This document shows, piece by piece, positions 20,047 to 32,553 of a stretch of 64,000 nt of DNA (the stretch's first letter is position 1; each line of letters opens with the position of its first letter). Source of the stretch: Planctomycetota bacterium (lineage in GTDB: Bacteria > Planctomycetota > B15-G4 > JADJEK01); NCBI GenBank assembly GCA_016709145.1, contig JADJEK010000002.1, forward strand, positions 434,001 through 498,000, in the 5' to 3' direction. The translations under genes and the position numbers were made by a program. The notes under the pieces were generated by a model. That model did not search any database, was not told the DNA's origin, and saw only the letters and a list, made by a program, of their open reading frames with translations.

Positions 20047-22065
20047 ATGAGTGGGAAGGGCGCGATCGTCGTACTCGTCGCGAGTCTTTCGCTGTCAGCG
20101 TCGAGCGCATGGGCGCAGTTCGATCCCAACGCGTGGACGTTCGTCGGCGAACCGCACGGCAGTGGTTCGCTGACGCCGGACGAGATGATCGTCGTGTCGT
20201 CCGACGTGTTCCCGTGCGTCGGGACGCCGCCCGGACTCTCGGCGTACATGACCGTCGCTCCTCATGCGGGGATCGTGCATGGACACGTGCGCTACCTCAC
20301 GAAGGATGCCGGCGGTGCCCAATGGGACATCGCCGTCTACCTGCACGAGGACCAGAACTTCAGTCTGGCCGGTAGTTCGTCGTACGAGGAACACGATTTC
20401 AGCTTCGAGGTCGCAGCCGGCGACTCGTTCGGGTTCGGCGTGGACTCGGTCGACTGCGCGCAGGGCGCGGCAACGGCGACGTTCAGTCATTTCTCGATCG
20501 CGCCACTGCCACCCGCGCCGCTCGTCTCGCCCACCCTGTACGTGCAGAACGGACTCGCGTCGCAGTTGGGTGTCGGCGCCGCGCTGGCTCCGATGGGCGA
20601 CCTCGACGGCGACGGTCGCGGCGAAGTCGCGGTGGGTTGCTCGTTCGACGAGAGCGCGGGGATGGTTCCAGGTTCCGTCGTCGTGCGCTCGACGCGGACT
20701 GGCTTTCCGCATTTCCAGCTCAGCAGCCCTGCCGCCGGATTCTCGTTTGGGCGCGCGCTCGCTGCGATCGGCGACGTCGACGGCGATGGCATCACCGACT
20801 TGGCGATCGGAGCGCCGTCCCATTCCGCGACGACCAGCGGCATCGGTCTGGTCCGCTTGGTTTCGGGGGCCACGGGATCGCCGCTCTGGACCATCGTCGG
20901 ATCGATCAAGGACGCCAAGCTCGGAGCGGCTCTCAGTCAGATCGGGGACGTCGACGGCGACGGCATCCCCGACGTCGCCGCGAGTGCTCCCGGCATCTCC
21001 ACGGTGTTCGTGCTTTCGGGTACGTCCGGTGCATCGCTCGGCGCGATTTCGGTGGCCCCCTCGCTCACGCAACTGGAACTCTGCGCAGCCGGCGATGTCG
21101 ATGGCAACGGCTCCCCCGACGCGGCCGTCGGCATTCCGTACACGCCGATCGCAGGCGGGTCGGCGGTCGGGAAGGTCACGATCCGCGATGCCATTACCTC
21201 CACCGAATTGGCGACGGTCGTCGGTCCGACGCAGTTCGGACTCGCGATCGATGGTCCACGCGACGGCGACTTGAACGGGGCTCCGGAGTTACTGATCGGC
21301 TCGCCGTGGTCGCCGTACTTCGGCCATGCCTCCGGCGACGCGATCTGGGTGACACCGCAGAATGGCAAGGTCGCACAGACGTTCGTCGGCAGCGAGGTCA
21401 AGACCGGCTTCGGGCGCGCTCTCGCGTTCATCGGTGACCTCGATGGCGACGGGACCGAAGACGTCGCGGTTGGCGGCTATGGCTACGCCCAAGTCCATTC
21501 CGGCAGCGACGGCGCCGTGCTCGCGACGTTGACGGACCCGACCAGTGGGACCGCGTTCGGAGCCACCGTCGCTGCCGCACGCGACTTCAACGGCGATGGG
21601 TTCGACGACGTCGTGATCGGCGCACCGAACGCGTCGGTGTTCGGAGTCACGAAGGCCGGACGAATGGTCATCGCGACCGCGGTCTGCGGCGATCTCACGA
21701 CCGTCGGTGCCGGTTGCGTCGGTTCGAACGGGAAGATCCCGACGCTGACCGCGACCGGTTGCGTCGCGATCGGCACGACGATCGACGTGCGCGTCGAGAA
21801 GGCGCCGGCGCTCGCGTTCGTCGCGGTGCTCGCGTCGACGACGGCGGTCGCTCAGCCGCTTCCCAACGGCTGCTTCGCGTACGTGCCGACCGGAACGTCG
21901 ACCGTGTTGTTCTTCGGCAAGGTGAACGCGCTCGGCAACAAGGCACTCCCGGTGAAGCTGATTCCCGGTGCTGTCGGCAGCTTCGTCGCGCAAGCGTTCG
22001 TCCAGGACGCCGGCGCGCCCGCAGGATTCACGACCACGAACGCCGTGCAGGCGACGCTGCCGTGA
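20047..22065 (+). CDS. Secreted FG-GAP beta-propeller protein (copy 2)
   Basis: The 672-residue protein has the same plan as its upstream neighbour 61 bases away: a signal peptide ending SSAWA-Q, an N-terminal domain (both read WTL/FxGEPxG soon after cleavage), seven FG-GAP blades (for example DLDGDGRGEVAVGC, DVDGDGITDLAIGAP, DFNGDGFDDVVIGAP), and the C-terminal module starting GAGCVGSNGKIPTL and ending PAGFTTTNAVQATLP. GGGAGA precedes the ATG. The pair evidently arose by duplication and has since diverged strongly. Acidic calcium-binding loops predict an extracellular, calcium-stabilised propeller. Partner and function are unknown. Confidence 0.85.
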   Translation: MSGKGAIVVLVASLSLSASSAWAQFDPNAWTFVGEPHGSGSLTPDEMIVVSSDVFPCVGTPPGLSAYMTVAPHAGIVHGHVRYLTKDAGGAQWDIAVYLHEDQNFSLAGSSSYEEHDFSFEVAAGDSFGFGVDSVDCAQGAATATFSHFSIAPLPPAPLVSPTLYVQNGLASQLGVGAALAPMGDLDGDGRGEVAVGCSFDESAGMVPGSVVVRSTRTGFPHFQLSSPAAGFSFGRALAAIGDVDGDGITDLAIGAPSHSATTSGIGLVRLVSGATGSPLWTIVGSIKDAKLGAALSQIGDVDGDGIPDVAASAPGISTVFVLSGTSGASLGAISVAPSLTQLELCAAGDVDGNGSPDAAVGIPYTPIAGGSAVGKVTIRDAITSTELATVVGPTQFGLAIDGPRDGDLNGAPELLIGSPWSPYFGHASGDAIWVTPQNGKVAQTFVGSEVKTGFGRALAFIGDLDGDGTEDVAVGGYGYAQVHSGSDGAVLATLTDPTSGTAFGATVAAARDFNGDGFDDVVIGAPNASVFGVTKAGRMVIATAVCGDLTTVGAGCVGSNGKIPTLTATGCVAIGTTIDVRVEKAPALAFVAVLASTTAVAQPLPNGCFAYVPTGTSTVLFFGKVNALGNKALPVKLIPGAVGSFVAQAFVQDAGAPAGFTTTNAVQATLP

Positions 22066-22131
22066 CGTACGGCACGCATCGCCGCGACGCGGCGGGAGTC
22101 CGATCGTTCGAATCGCGTTCGCGTCGATCGA

Positions 22132-23775
22132 TCAGCGGGATACGAGCGGAAACGCTCCGACCCGCTCGTACACGACGATGACGGGATGCACCGCCGCGCC
22201 GAGCACGATCGGATGCCGGACCGGCGGGACGAACTCGCGAGCGCGCACGAATCGCGCACCCAGGTAGTCGACGTTCGCGTCGCTCTCGACCGAGAAGCTC
22301 GCGCGATCACGCGGCATGTCCGACAGGAACCACGACAGGATCAGGACGTCAGGAGCCGGCGGTGCCCGTCGTCGCGTGGCATCGGGGGAGAGCGCTTCGA
22401 CGCGCGGCCACGACGGCAGCAGGAGATCCGCGCCGTTCATCGACAACGACGCGACGATGGCGTGCTCGGGTCGATAACGCTCGCGTACGAATCGTTCGGC
22501 TGCGACGCGCGAGTCGGTCGCGGCGAGGACGCCGAATTCTCCGACAGTCGACCACGCGTTCGAACCCAGCACCAACACGGCGCACACGGCCGCCGATTGC
22601 GTCCATCCCCGACGTGCGAGTGCATCGATCCCGCCGCCCGTGAGCGCGATCGCCGCGAGTTGCATCGGCAACGTGAAGCGCAGCATCACGTACCCGATCG
22701 GCGCGAGGAACGACGCGAAGTACGCGAGCGAGGGCGCGACGATCAGCACGACGGCACGCGGCCGCGATCTCGCCAACGCGATCGCCGCGATTCCGCCGCA
22801 GACGGCGCACGGCCAACCGACGCCGTCGACGACGAACCGACCGACCATGCCCGCCAGGTGCACGATCCCCGCGAACGACGCGTCGACTTGACGGAACGGC
22901 ACGGAACCATTGCCGCGCAAGAACGCGACGTGCGCGCGGAACCAATCGGCGTCGAACGGGACTCCGGGCAGGAGCAACACCGGGATCACACCGACGACGA
23001 TGGCCAACGCGATCGTCCGGCCGGGCAAGCGACGCTTGCGGCCCTCGGACAGTTCGCCCGGGCGCGCGAAGGCCCACAGCGCGATCGGTGCGAATCCGAC
23101 GAACAGACCATACGCCTGGTCCTTCGTACCGACCGCGAGTCCGGCGCACAGCGCGCCGGCGAGCAGTCGTTTGGCGGCGCCGCTCGCGATCGCCTCGTTC
23201 ACGAAAGCGAGCCCGAGCATCGCGAGCGCGAGGTACGGCACATCCGTGTTCAGTTGCTTCACGTAGTGCACGACGACCGGCGTGCACGAACACGTCGCCG
23301 CGGCGATGGTCGCCGCTTCGACGCCGAACACCGAGCGGACCCAGCGCCACAGCGCGTAAACGAGCAAGAGGCCGAACGCCGCGACGACTGCGCGGCCGAC
23401 GAGGATCAACTCGGAGACGCGTTCACCGACGGCGTCCCGTTGAGCGAGGTCGACTTCGGAGCGCCAAACCTCCTCGGCGCGTCGATCGAGGTCCGCGTAC
23501 AACGCGTCGATCGAGTCGGGTCCATGCACGACGAACATCCACGCGCATTGCGCAGCGCCGACCACGCGGAACAGCAGCGCCGGATAGCGCAGCGCCGACA
23601 GCGACCAGCCGTGCGGCCCGGGCTCGAACGGGGCCATCGTCGTCGCTGGATGCAGCGCATCGATCGAGCGATCGACGACGAGGTCCGAGAGGCCGTGGTC
23701 GAGGCGAAACCCGAACGTGGTCGCGGCCGCGAGCAGGATGGTGATCAACCAGCGGCGTTCGCGACTTGGTTCCAT
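22132..23775 (-). CDS. PMT/ArnT-type membrane glycosyltransferase
   Basis: The 547-residue protein starts at an ATG preceded by GGGGAA at 5 bases. It has about ten hydrophobic helices. An early lumenal segment after the first helix contains Asp residues (FRLDHGLSDLVVD), as in the PMT_2/GT39 and GT83 families that use polyprenyl-phosphate sugars. VVVHYVKQLNTDVPYLALAM fits the second half of the conserved core. The C-terminal 120 residues form a soluble domain outside the membrane. It would transfer a sugar to a lipid or protein on the periplasmic side; donor and acceptor are unknown. It is convergent with the FG-GAP gene and no other glycan gene adjoins it. Confidence 0.75.
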   Translation of the reverse strand: MEPSRERRWLITILLAAATTFGFRLDHGLSDLVVDRSIDALHPATTMAPFEPGPHGWSLSALRYPALLFRVVGAAQCAWMFVVHGPDSIDALYADLDRRAEEVWRSEVDLAQRDAVGERVSELILVGRAVVAAFGLLLVYALWRWVRSVFGVEAATIAAATCSCTPVVVHYVKQLNTDVPYLALAMLGLAFVNEAIASGAAKRLLAGALCAGLAVGTKDQAYGLFVGFAPIALWAFARPGELSEGRKRRLPGRTIALAIVVGVIPVLLLPGVPFDADWFRAHVAFLRGNGSVPFRQVDASFAGIVHLAGMVGRFVVDGVGWPCAVCGGIAAIALARSRPRAVVLIVAPSLAYFASFLAPIGYVMLRFTLPMQLAAIALTGGGIDALARRGWTQSAAVCAVLVLGSNAWSTVGEFGVLAATDSRVAAERFVRERYRPEHAIVASLSMNGADLLLPSWPRVEALSPDATRRRAPPAPDVLILSWFLSDMPRDRASFSVESDANVDYLGARFVRAREFVPPVRHPIVLGAAVHPVIVVYERVGAFPLVSR

Positions 23776-23985
23776 GCGATTCCCCACGCATGTCGACGGC
23801 CTCGCGGGGTACCGCGCGACCTGGAGCAATACCAGGACGGCAGGGTCCCGGCGCACTCCGCGATCTCGAGCCGAGCTCGAGTTCCTTCTCGTGGGGCAGC
23901 GTAGCCACAACCCGCGGCGAACGGCTGCGGCGAGTTCCACGTGCTCCCGGATCGCGCGGGCAGGGATCGCTATCGTCTGCCGCCC

Positions 23986-24906
23986 ATGACGTCTTCACTG
24001 GTCGGCAACGCGTTCGCCCTCGGCGGAGCCACGGTCTGGGCGATCTCGAGCCTGCTGTTCGCGAAGACTCACCTGTCGCCGTACGCGCTGAACTTCGGCA
24101 AGAACACGGTCGCGCTGATCGCGTTCCTCGCGACGCTCGCGTGGCTGACGCGCGGGACCACGATGTTTTGCGCCGACGCCACGATCGTCGCGACGCTCGC
24201 CGTCAGCAGCCTCATCGGACTCGTGCTCGGCGATTGGTGCCATTTCCGCGCGCTACGGTTGCTCGGTCCGCGCAAGGCGCTCGTGCTCGAGACCTTTGCG
24301 CCGGTGTTCGCCGCGGCGATCGCGTTCGGATGGCGGGGTGAGACGCTGACGCCGGCGCAACTCGCGGGCATCGCCGCAACCGTGTCCGGCGTCGTCCTCG
24401 TGGTCGGCGAAGCGCACGGAACCCAGCGCATCTTGACGCCGCGCGAGCGTTGGGTAGGAGGCGCGTTCGGCGTGCTCGCCGCGCTCGGTCAGGCCAGTGG
24501 TGCGACGCTGTCGAAGATCGCGGTCGTCGCGCTCGAGTCGTCGCCGGGCGCGCCGGAACACGCGGCCCTCGAAGCTTCGACGTGGCGGTTGATCGTCGCG
24601 GCCGCGTTCGGACTCGGCATCGCCGCGTTCGCGCGTGGGCCGCGTCGCGAGGCCCGTGAGATCATGACGCGCCGGCAGTGGCCGTTGCTCGTGCCCGCGG
24701 CGTTGTTGGCGACGTACGCCGGGGTCTGGTGCAGCTTGCTCGCGTTCCAGCATGCGCCTGTCGCCGTCGCGTCGACGCTGCTCGCGTTGAGTCCGGTGTT
24801 GATCCTCCCGCTCGCGCGATGGCTGTTGGACGAGAAGCTCTCGGCGCGCGCCATCGTCGGAGCGCTGATCTCGGTCGCAGGGTGCGCTGCGCTGTTCCTC
24901 GCGTGA
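23986..24906 (+). CDS. EamA/DMT family transporter
   Basis: The 306-residue protein has about ten membrane helices arranged as two EamA repeats. The first contains NAFALGGATVWAISSLLFAK and LVLGDWCHFRALRLLGPRKA; the second contains VAVASTLLALSPVLILPLAR and ends GALISVAGCAALFLA. Members export metabolites such as amino acids or nucleosides across the inner membrane, and no substrate can be assigned. The ATG at 23986 is preferred over the GTG at 23941. No ribosome binding site is visible, but TATCGT at 23971-23976 sits 9 bases before the ATG, compatible with a leaderless message. Confidence 0.85.
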   Translation: MTSSLVGNAFALGGATVWAISSLLFAKTHLSPYALNFGKNTVALIAFLATLAWLTRGTTMFCADATIVATLAVSSLIGLVLGDWCHFRALRLLGPRKALVLETFAPVFAAAIAFGWRGETLTPAQLAGIAATVSGVVLVVGEAHGTQRILTPRERWVGGAFGVLAALGQASGATLSKIAVVALESSPGAPEHAALEASTWRLIVAAAFGLGIAAFARGPRREAREIMTRRQWPLLVPAALLATYAGVWCSLLAFQHAPVAVASTLLALSPVLILPLARWLLDEKLSARAIVGALISVAGCAALFLA

Positions 24907-24929
24907 GCCAGGGTCACGCAGCGCCGCTC

Positions 24930-24976
24930 GGGGACAGACCCGGGTCTGTCCCCGCTCTGCCCCTCATCTGTCCCCG
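24930..24976. repeat. GGGGACAG palindromic repeat beside and inside the glpD 3' end
   Basis: A perfect 24-base palindrome occupies 24930-24953 (GGGGACAGACCC and its exact complement). It is followed at 24959-24975 by GCCCCTCATCTGTCCCC. The second part overlaps the glpD stop and encodes its last residues. The same words (GGGGACAG, CCCCTCATCTG) recur at 38157-38276, so this is one dispersed repeat family. Such palindromes resemble REP elements mobilised by Y1 transposases; no such transposase is in the window. It could also act as a two-way terminator between the convergent eamA-type and glpD genes. Confidence 0.7.
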
Positions 24977-26451
24977 GCGCGCCAGGCCTCTTGCGCTTCG
25001 AGTGCGGCGTGCGCTTCGGCGCGCTCGGCGTCGCCGCTTCCCGTGAGATCGCGCAACGCGCGCGCGATGTCGTCGATCCGCTGTCGCACTCGCTCCGGCG
25101 CATCGAGCCCGAGATCGCTGCGCCGCCACAACACGTCCGCTGGCGCGTACACGTCGTCCGTCGCGACGAGTCGCTGCAGCGTCGCCGCATCGAGCACGCT
25201 CGGGCCGTCCATCGGCTCGGAGTCGACGTCGAGTCCGAGCCCACGCGTCGGCGAACGCGCCGAGGCGTCGCCGCGGCCGAGGCTCGCGCAAACCCGCGCT
25301 CCGAGGCGCTCGGCCATCGAGCGGAAGCCCGTCAGCTTGCCGCCCGCGATCGTCCACACCGGGCCTTCCTGCGTGATGCACTCTTCGCGCGAGCGCGCCG
25401 ACGCGCGCTCGTCCGACGCCAACAGCGGGCGCAAGCCCGACCACGTCGCGATCACGTCGCTCTCGGTCAACACCGCGTCTCGCACCAGCGCGTTCGCCGC
25501 ATCGAGCAAGTAGCGCACCTCGCCGCGCGTCGCGCGCACGGGCTCGTCCGGCTTCGCGTCGAGGTCCGTCGTGCCGATCACGGTGTGCCGTTCTCGCCGC
25601 AGCAGGAACATCACGCGCCCGTCTTTCGGCGCGAGCAGCGCGACCGACGCGGAGATCGGCAGCCGCTCGCGAGCGACGACGACGTGGGAGCCACGCGTCG
25701 GCGCGAGCCACCGGCCTTCGAGGCCGGCCCGAGCTCGCAGCGCTTCCGTGCTCGGCCCTCCCGCGAGCACGACCGCGCGGGCAACGACGACGAACGACTC
25801 GCCCGTCGTGCGATCGTCGACGTGCGCGCCGACGCCGAACTCGGTGCGATCGACGCGCGTCAGCGCGAGTCGGCTCACGCACGTCGCTCCGCGCGCGACG
25901 GCGCTGCGCACGACCGCGATCGTCAAGCGACCATCGTGCGTGCGCGCATCGGCGTACGACGCGCCGCCGGCGATTGCAGCCACGTCGATGCCAGGGACGG
26001 TCCGCGCCAGCGACCGCGCCGACACGAGCGCGGGCCACGACAGCGGCCGCGGCAACGCCAACGCCGTGTACGCGCACAGGCCCAAGAACACGGTGGTGGG
26101 GCGCAGTCGGTCGCCGCGCCGCAGCGCGAACACGAACGGCTCACGCTCGACGAGCCCGGGCGCCGCCGCGAGCATCCACGCACGCTCGCGCAACGACTCC
26201 CGCACGAGCCCGACCTCGCCGTGCTCGAGGTAGCGCAGTCCGCCGTGGATCAACCGCGACGAAGCCGACGACGTCGACGACGCCCAATCGCCGCGCTCGA
26301 TCAACGCGACTTTCAGGCCGCGCGCGCTCAGGTCGAACGCGCACCCGGCGCCCGTGATGCCCCCGCCGACGACGAGCACGTCGAACGGCGCCGCGCGAAG
26401 CGCGTCGATGCGATCACGGCGGGCTGGAAACGCGAAGGGGGTCAAAGGCAT
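24964..26451 (-). CDS. glpD: FAD-dependent glycerol-3-phosphate dehydrogenase
   Basis: The 495-residue protein starts MPLTPFAFPARRDRIDAL. The dinucleotide-binding motif DVLVVGGGITGAGCAFDLSARG is at about 24-45, followed by SSRLIHGGLRYLEHGEVGLV, the GlpD signature. FLLRRERHTVIGTTDLD and SGLRPLLASDE, then TIAGGKLTGFRSMAE, complete the FAD domain. The C-terminal helical DAO_C domain (about 385-480) is present. It oxidises glycerol-3-phosphate to dihydroxyacetone phosphate and passes electrons to quinone at the inner membrane. No glpK or glpF adjoins. Upstream residues in the open frame are low quality, so the internal ATG is used. The C-terminal residues RAGDR are encoded by a dispersed repeat. 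Confidence 0.93.
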   Translation of the reverse strand: MPLTPFAFPARRDRIDALRAAPFDVLVVGGGITGAGCAFDLSARGLKVALIERGDWASSTSSASSRLIHGGLRYLEHGEVGLVRESLRERAWMLAAAPGLVEREPFVFALRRGDRLRPTTVFLGLCAYTALALPRPLSWPALVSARSLARTVPGIDVAAIAGGASYADARTHDGRLTIAVVRSAVARGATCVSRLALTRVDRTEFGVGAHVDDRTTGESFVVVARAVVLAGGPSTEALRARAGLEGRWLAPTRGSHVVVARERLPISASVALLAPKDGRVMFLLRRERHTVIGTTDLDAKPDEPVRATRGEVRYLLDAANALVRDAVLTESDVIATWSGLRPLLASDERASARSREECITQEGPVWTIAGGKLTGFRSMAERLGARVCASLGRGDASARSPTRGLGLDVDSEPMDGPSVLDAATLQRLVATDDVYAPADVLWRRSDLGLDAPERVRQRIDDIARALRDLTGSGDAERAEAHAALEAQEAWRAGDR

Positions 26452-26540
26452 GATCCGTCGTCCCACGGATCGGCATTCTCGCGACCCGAATTGGAGTCGC
26501 GAGCGACGCGTGGGGATTTCGCACGGGGAGGGACCTGGGG

Positions 26541-28190
26541 ATGCGCCGTTGGCTCGCACCGAGTTCGGGCATCGGGGCCGCGTTGGGCCTCGTGTGGCTC
26601 ATGGGTTGGATCGGAGGGCCCGAGCCCGCTCCGTCCGACACGCCATCTCCCGCGGGCGTCGCGGCGGATCCTCGCGTCGACCCGATGGAGGACTCGGACG
26701 CGAGCGTGTCGCAGCGCACCGCGGTCGTAGATCCCGAGATCCGAAAGCCTGCGTCCGGTGCGTTCGCGACGATTCGCGTCAGGGTCGTGAATCACATCGG
26801 CCAGGCGCTTCACGGTGCGCACGTCGAGGCGTGGGCGCGGCGCGGTTCGCGCGACGCAGTGCGCGAGTCCCTTCCCTCGATCGAGCCTGAACCCGGATCC
26901 GACGAGTACGCGGAGGCCTTCGCGTTCCTGTGCCCGAGCGACGCGGATCTCGTCGAGTTCGAGGCGTCGTGTCCGCGTCACGAGCCCCGCCGCGACAGCC
27001 GCACGCTCGGCGACGCACGACGCGGCACGCGCATCGTATTGTTCGAGTCGGGGAGGGCCGTACTGCACGGCCGATTGCTGGACTCCAGCCGCGAGCCGTG
27101 GCCGCGCGACGCCTTGGAGCGGTGGTTCGGACGCGCGCAGCATCAGGCCTGGACGATGTCTCTCGTGACGATCCGAGGCACGGACGCGCAGGCGTTCGGT
27201 GGGGCGAACGTCGACTTCGACAGCGCGGAGTTCACGGCCGTCGTGTCGCGCGGGTTCGACGGCGAAGTCGCGTTGCTGGACGGTTCACGCAAGGCGGCAT
27301 TCGCACGCTGGCGCGACAGCGACGCACCGGTCGAGTTGATCTTCGACCCGCACGAGAGCCTCGCCGACCGCGCGCGGTTGACGGTACGCATCGAGCCTGC
27401 GCCGGTGGAGGCCATCGTCTGGCGCACGCGCCGCGTGTCGCCTTGGACGACGGAACCGTTCACCGAAGTGTCCACGGACGACTGGATCGAGACCGCGGCA
27501 GGGGAATGGACCGCCGCATCCATCCCGAAAGGCACGTACGTCCTGCGCTGCGAACGGGAGGAAGAGAAGGAAGAAATCCTCGCCGCGAAGTCGATCGTCG
27601 TGCGACCGCGCGACGATCTCTCGGTGACGCTCACGACGCGGTCCGACGTCCCGGTGGAGATCCGACTCTCGAACGACGATCCACTCGGCGCGAGGCACGA
27701 CGATGGTCACGTGTTCGAAGTCGGCGTGACCGACGACGATGGATGCTCGTGGGGGGAAGGGAAGCTCGAACTCGACCGTGACGGCGTGACGCGCCTGACC
27801 GGCTCCCTTCCCGTCGGGTCGTGGTGGCTCCACGCGGAAGGAGCCGCGGCCCACGTCGTCGTCGATCGAAGCGGTCGGGTGGAGCCGGACGTCGTAACGT
27901 TCGCATTGAAGAAGCGCGCGCGCCTGCGCGTCGGTCCGTGCGAGGCCGGCACGCGTGAGAACGGTGGACGCTGGGTGAAAGCCCTGGTGTTCACGGCCAC
28001 GGGTCACTTCGTCGACGACCAGGTCGTTTCCAGCAATCTGGACGCCGCCGGCTTCATGCCCCTCGAAGTCCCGCTGCCGCCGTTCCCGGTCCGCATCCAC
28101 GTCACGGCGCGCTCGTTCGCGGAACCGACGATCGTCGACGTCGATCCGCGTGCGATCGACGATCGCGTGATCGACGTGGTGCTGCGGTGA
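26541..28190 (+). CDS. Exported protein of unknown function
   Basis: The 549-residue protein begins at an ATG close behind GGGGAGGG. Residues about 8-26 form a hydrophobic segment (GIGAALGLVWLMGWIGG), followed by a Pro/Ser-rich linker, so it is anchored in or exported through the membrane. The rest is acidic and beta-rich. TIRVRVVNHIGQALHGAHVEAWA near residue 75 resembles a carboxypeptidase-regulatory-like (prealbumin-fold) strand pattern, and similar short patterns recur. No enzyme motif is seen. It is divergent from glpD and possibly transcribed with the small membrane protein gene 91 bases downstream. I do not recognise a family beyond this. Confidence 0.65.
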   Translation: MRRWLAPSSGIGAALGLVWLMGWIGGPEPAPSDTPSPAGVAADPRVDPMEDSDASVSQRTAVVDPEIRKPASGAFATIRVRVVNHIGQALHGAHVEAWARRGSRDAVRESLPSIEPEPGSDEYAEAFAFLCPSDADLVEFEASCPRHEPRRDSRTLGDARRGTRIVLFESGRAVLHGRLLDSSREPWPRDALERWFGRAQHQAWTMSLVTIRGTDAQAFGGANVDFDSAEFTAVVSRGFDGEVALLDGSRKAAFARWRDSDAPVELIFDPHESLADRARLTVRIEPAPVEAIVWRTRRVSPWTTEPFTEVSTDDWIETAAGEWTAASIPKGTYVLRCEREEEKEEILAAKSIVVRPRDDLSVTLTTRSDVPVEIRLSNDDPLGARHDDGHVFEVGVTDDDGCSWGEGKLELDRDGVTRLTGSLPVGSWWLHAEGAAAHVVVDRSGRVEPDVVTFALKKRARLRVGPCEAGTRENGGRWVKALVFTATGHFVDDQVVSSNLDAAGFMPLEVPLPPFPVRIHVTARSFAEPTIVDVDPRAIDDRVIDVVLR

Positions 28191-28281
28191 GCTGCGCGTT
28201 GCGAATGCTTGAAACGAACGACTCGTCGGCGGCATGCTGCGCGCCGAACGCAACACGCCTCGCGCGCGATTGGAGTCCACG

Positions 28282-29049
28282 ATGAGTGCCGTCCCTATGC
28301 GCTTCCTCACCTGGACCAAGACCGCCTCCCGCGTCGCGGTGATCGCGTGCATTGCGGGGCTGCTGACGACGCGCCTCTACCTCGGGTATTGGCTCGCGCC
28401 GCCGGACGTGTCGCCCGTCGTCGCGCCGCTGAAGTCCGTCGAACGCTTCTCGTCGTTCACGCGCTGGTTCCCCGAGAGTTCGACGCCACTGAAACGTCGG
28501 AGTGGACCCGAAGTGCAGCAGGAGTACGCCACGATCGACACCGGGTCGCACTGTGATGATCCGCTGCCACGCGTCTGCCGCGCACTGGCTGCGCGCGGGC
28601 TCGAGCCCGCCGGCGCCGACCCGATCCGCTTCGACGAGTTCCACGCCGTCGAGGATGCGCTGATCGCCGCTGGGCTGTTGGAAGCTCGGAACGCATGGGA
28701 CATGGAGCTGTTCGGCGATCCGGTCCTGCATCTCGTCCAGGGGACGCATGTCGACGGACGAACGGTCTACGTCGTGGCAGCGGTGGGCAGGAGGTACTCG
28801 CGCGAACACTTCGGCTATAGCGAGTCGATGCTCGTGGAGTCCGCGGATGGGACCCTCGACGTCCTGGCGTCGAATCAGTTCCGGTTCGATGGATCGGTTC
28901 CGCTCGGCTTCGTCCCGTGGGCCGTCGGTGGACTCGTCGCGGCGCTGATGTCCGTGAAGCCGCTCTTGCTCGCGCTCGCTCGCGGGTTCGATCGCATCGT
29001 GGGCGCGTTCCGCGCGCGACGGAGCACTTTAGGATCTCAGCCGGTGTGA
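28282..29049 (+). CDS. Small membrane protein of unknown function
   Basis: The 255-residue protein starts at an ATG 7 bases after GGAG; an upstream in-frame start at 28234 lacks such a site. One hydrophobic helix lies near the N-terminus (about 16-33, RVAVIACIAGLLTTRLYLGY) and a second near residues 210-232 (FVPWAVGGLVAALMSVKPLLLALA), leaving a region of about 175 residues between them on one side of the membrane. No motif of a known enzyme is visible. The gene is convergent with a lipoprotein gene 47 bases away. Confidence 0.6.
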   Translation: MSAVPMRFLTWTKTASRVAVIACIAGLLTTRLYLGYWLAPPDVSPVVAPLKSVERFSSFTRWFPESSTPLKRRSGPEVQQEYATIDTGSHCDDPLPRVCRALAARGLEPAGADPIRFDEFHAVEDALIAAGLLEARNAWDMELFGDPVLHLVQGTHVDGRTVYVVAAVGRRYSREHFGYSESMLVESADGTLDVLASNQFRFDGSVPLGFVPWAVGGLVAALMSVKPLLLALARGFDRIVGAFRARRSTLGSQPV

Positions 29050-29096
29050 GTTTGACGCCGGCACGACGCGGCGCCCGGTTCGACGACCGATCTCGA

Positions 29097-29558
29097 TCAC
29101 CGCGGAGCGGTCGTCGACCACTCCGTGCCCTCGAGCCGCAGGAACTCGCCCCCGAGCCGCCAGACCAGCGTCTTCTTGCCCGGTCCGTCGTCCGTGTATC
29201 CGATCGCGGGAACGGTGGACCATGCCTTCTTCAGCATGAGGCCGCCTGGAATGTTTCGGCCGTCCGTCATCTTGCCGTCCGTGAAGATGCGGAACTCGAG
29301 CGGTGCCGGAGCGCGGAAGTACCAGCCGTCGTCGTCCTCGCCCTCCAGCGCGTACGTGCCTTCCGGGAAGCGAATGCCGCGCGTCGGAGGTTGCTGATCC
29401 ATGAACACCATGCCACCCTCGACGGAGAGCGTCATGGACTCGTCCGTGGCCGGCGTCACCGCGCGCGCCTCGACGACGACCGGATTCCGGGACCCGAATG
29501 CGGAGCAGCTCGCGAGCAGGAGCATCGCGAGTACGGAGCAGTTCCGGACGAGGTTCAC
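29097..29558 (-). CDS. Putative lipoprotein of unknown function
   Basis: The 153-residue product begins at a GTG (VNLVRNCSVLAMLLLASC) preceded by GGGGAG at 7 bases; an in-frame GTG at 29579 lacks such a site. The signal ends in LLAS-C, a good lipobox with the lipidated Cys at residue 18, so the mature protein should be membrane-anchored. The mature part is about 135 residues and beta-rich, with the strand-like blocks GGMVFMDQQPPTRGIRFPEG and DDGWYFRAPAPLEFRIFTDG. No family is recognised. Confidence 0.6.
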   Translation of the reverse strand: MNLVRNCSVLAMLLLASCSAFGSRNPVVVEARAVTPATDESMTLSVEGGMVFMDQQPPTRGIRFPEGTYALEGEDDDGWYFRAPAPLEFRIFTDGKMTDGRNIPGGLMLKKAWSTVPAIGYTDDGPGKKTLVWRLGGEFLRLEGTEWSTTAPR

Positions 29559-29655
29559 CGTTCGACTCCCCTTGGTCACCGATGGACGCGATCCAAGACG
29601 ATCCCCCAGCGCCCACCGCCCGAACTTTGCTCGTGGCGGACGGCGCTTCGCGCCG

Positions 29656-32553
<2,898 letters not shown>

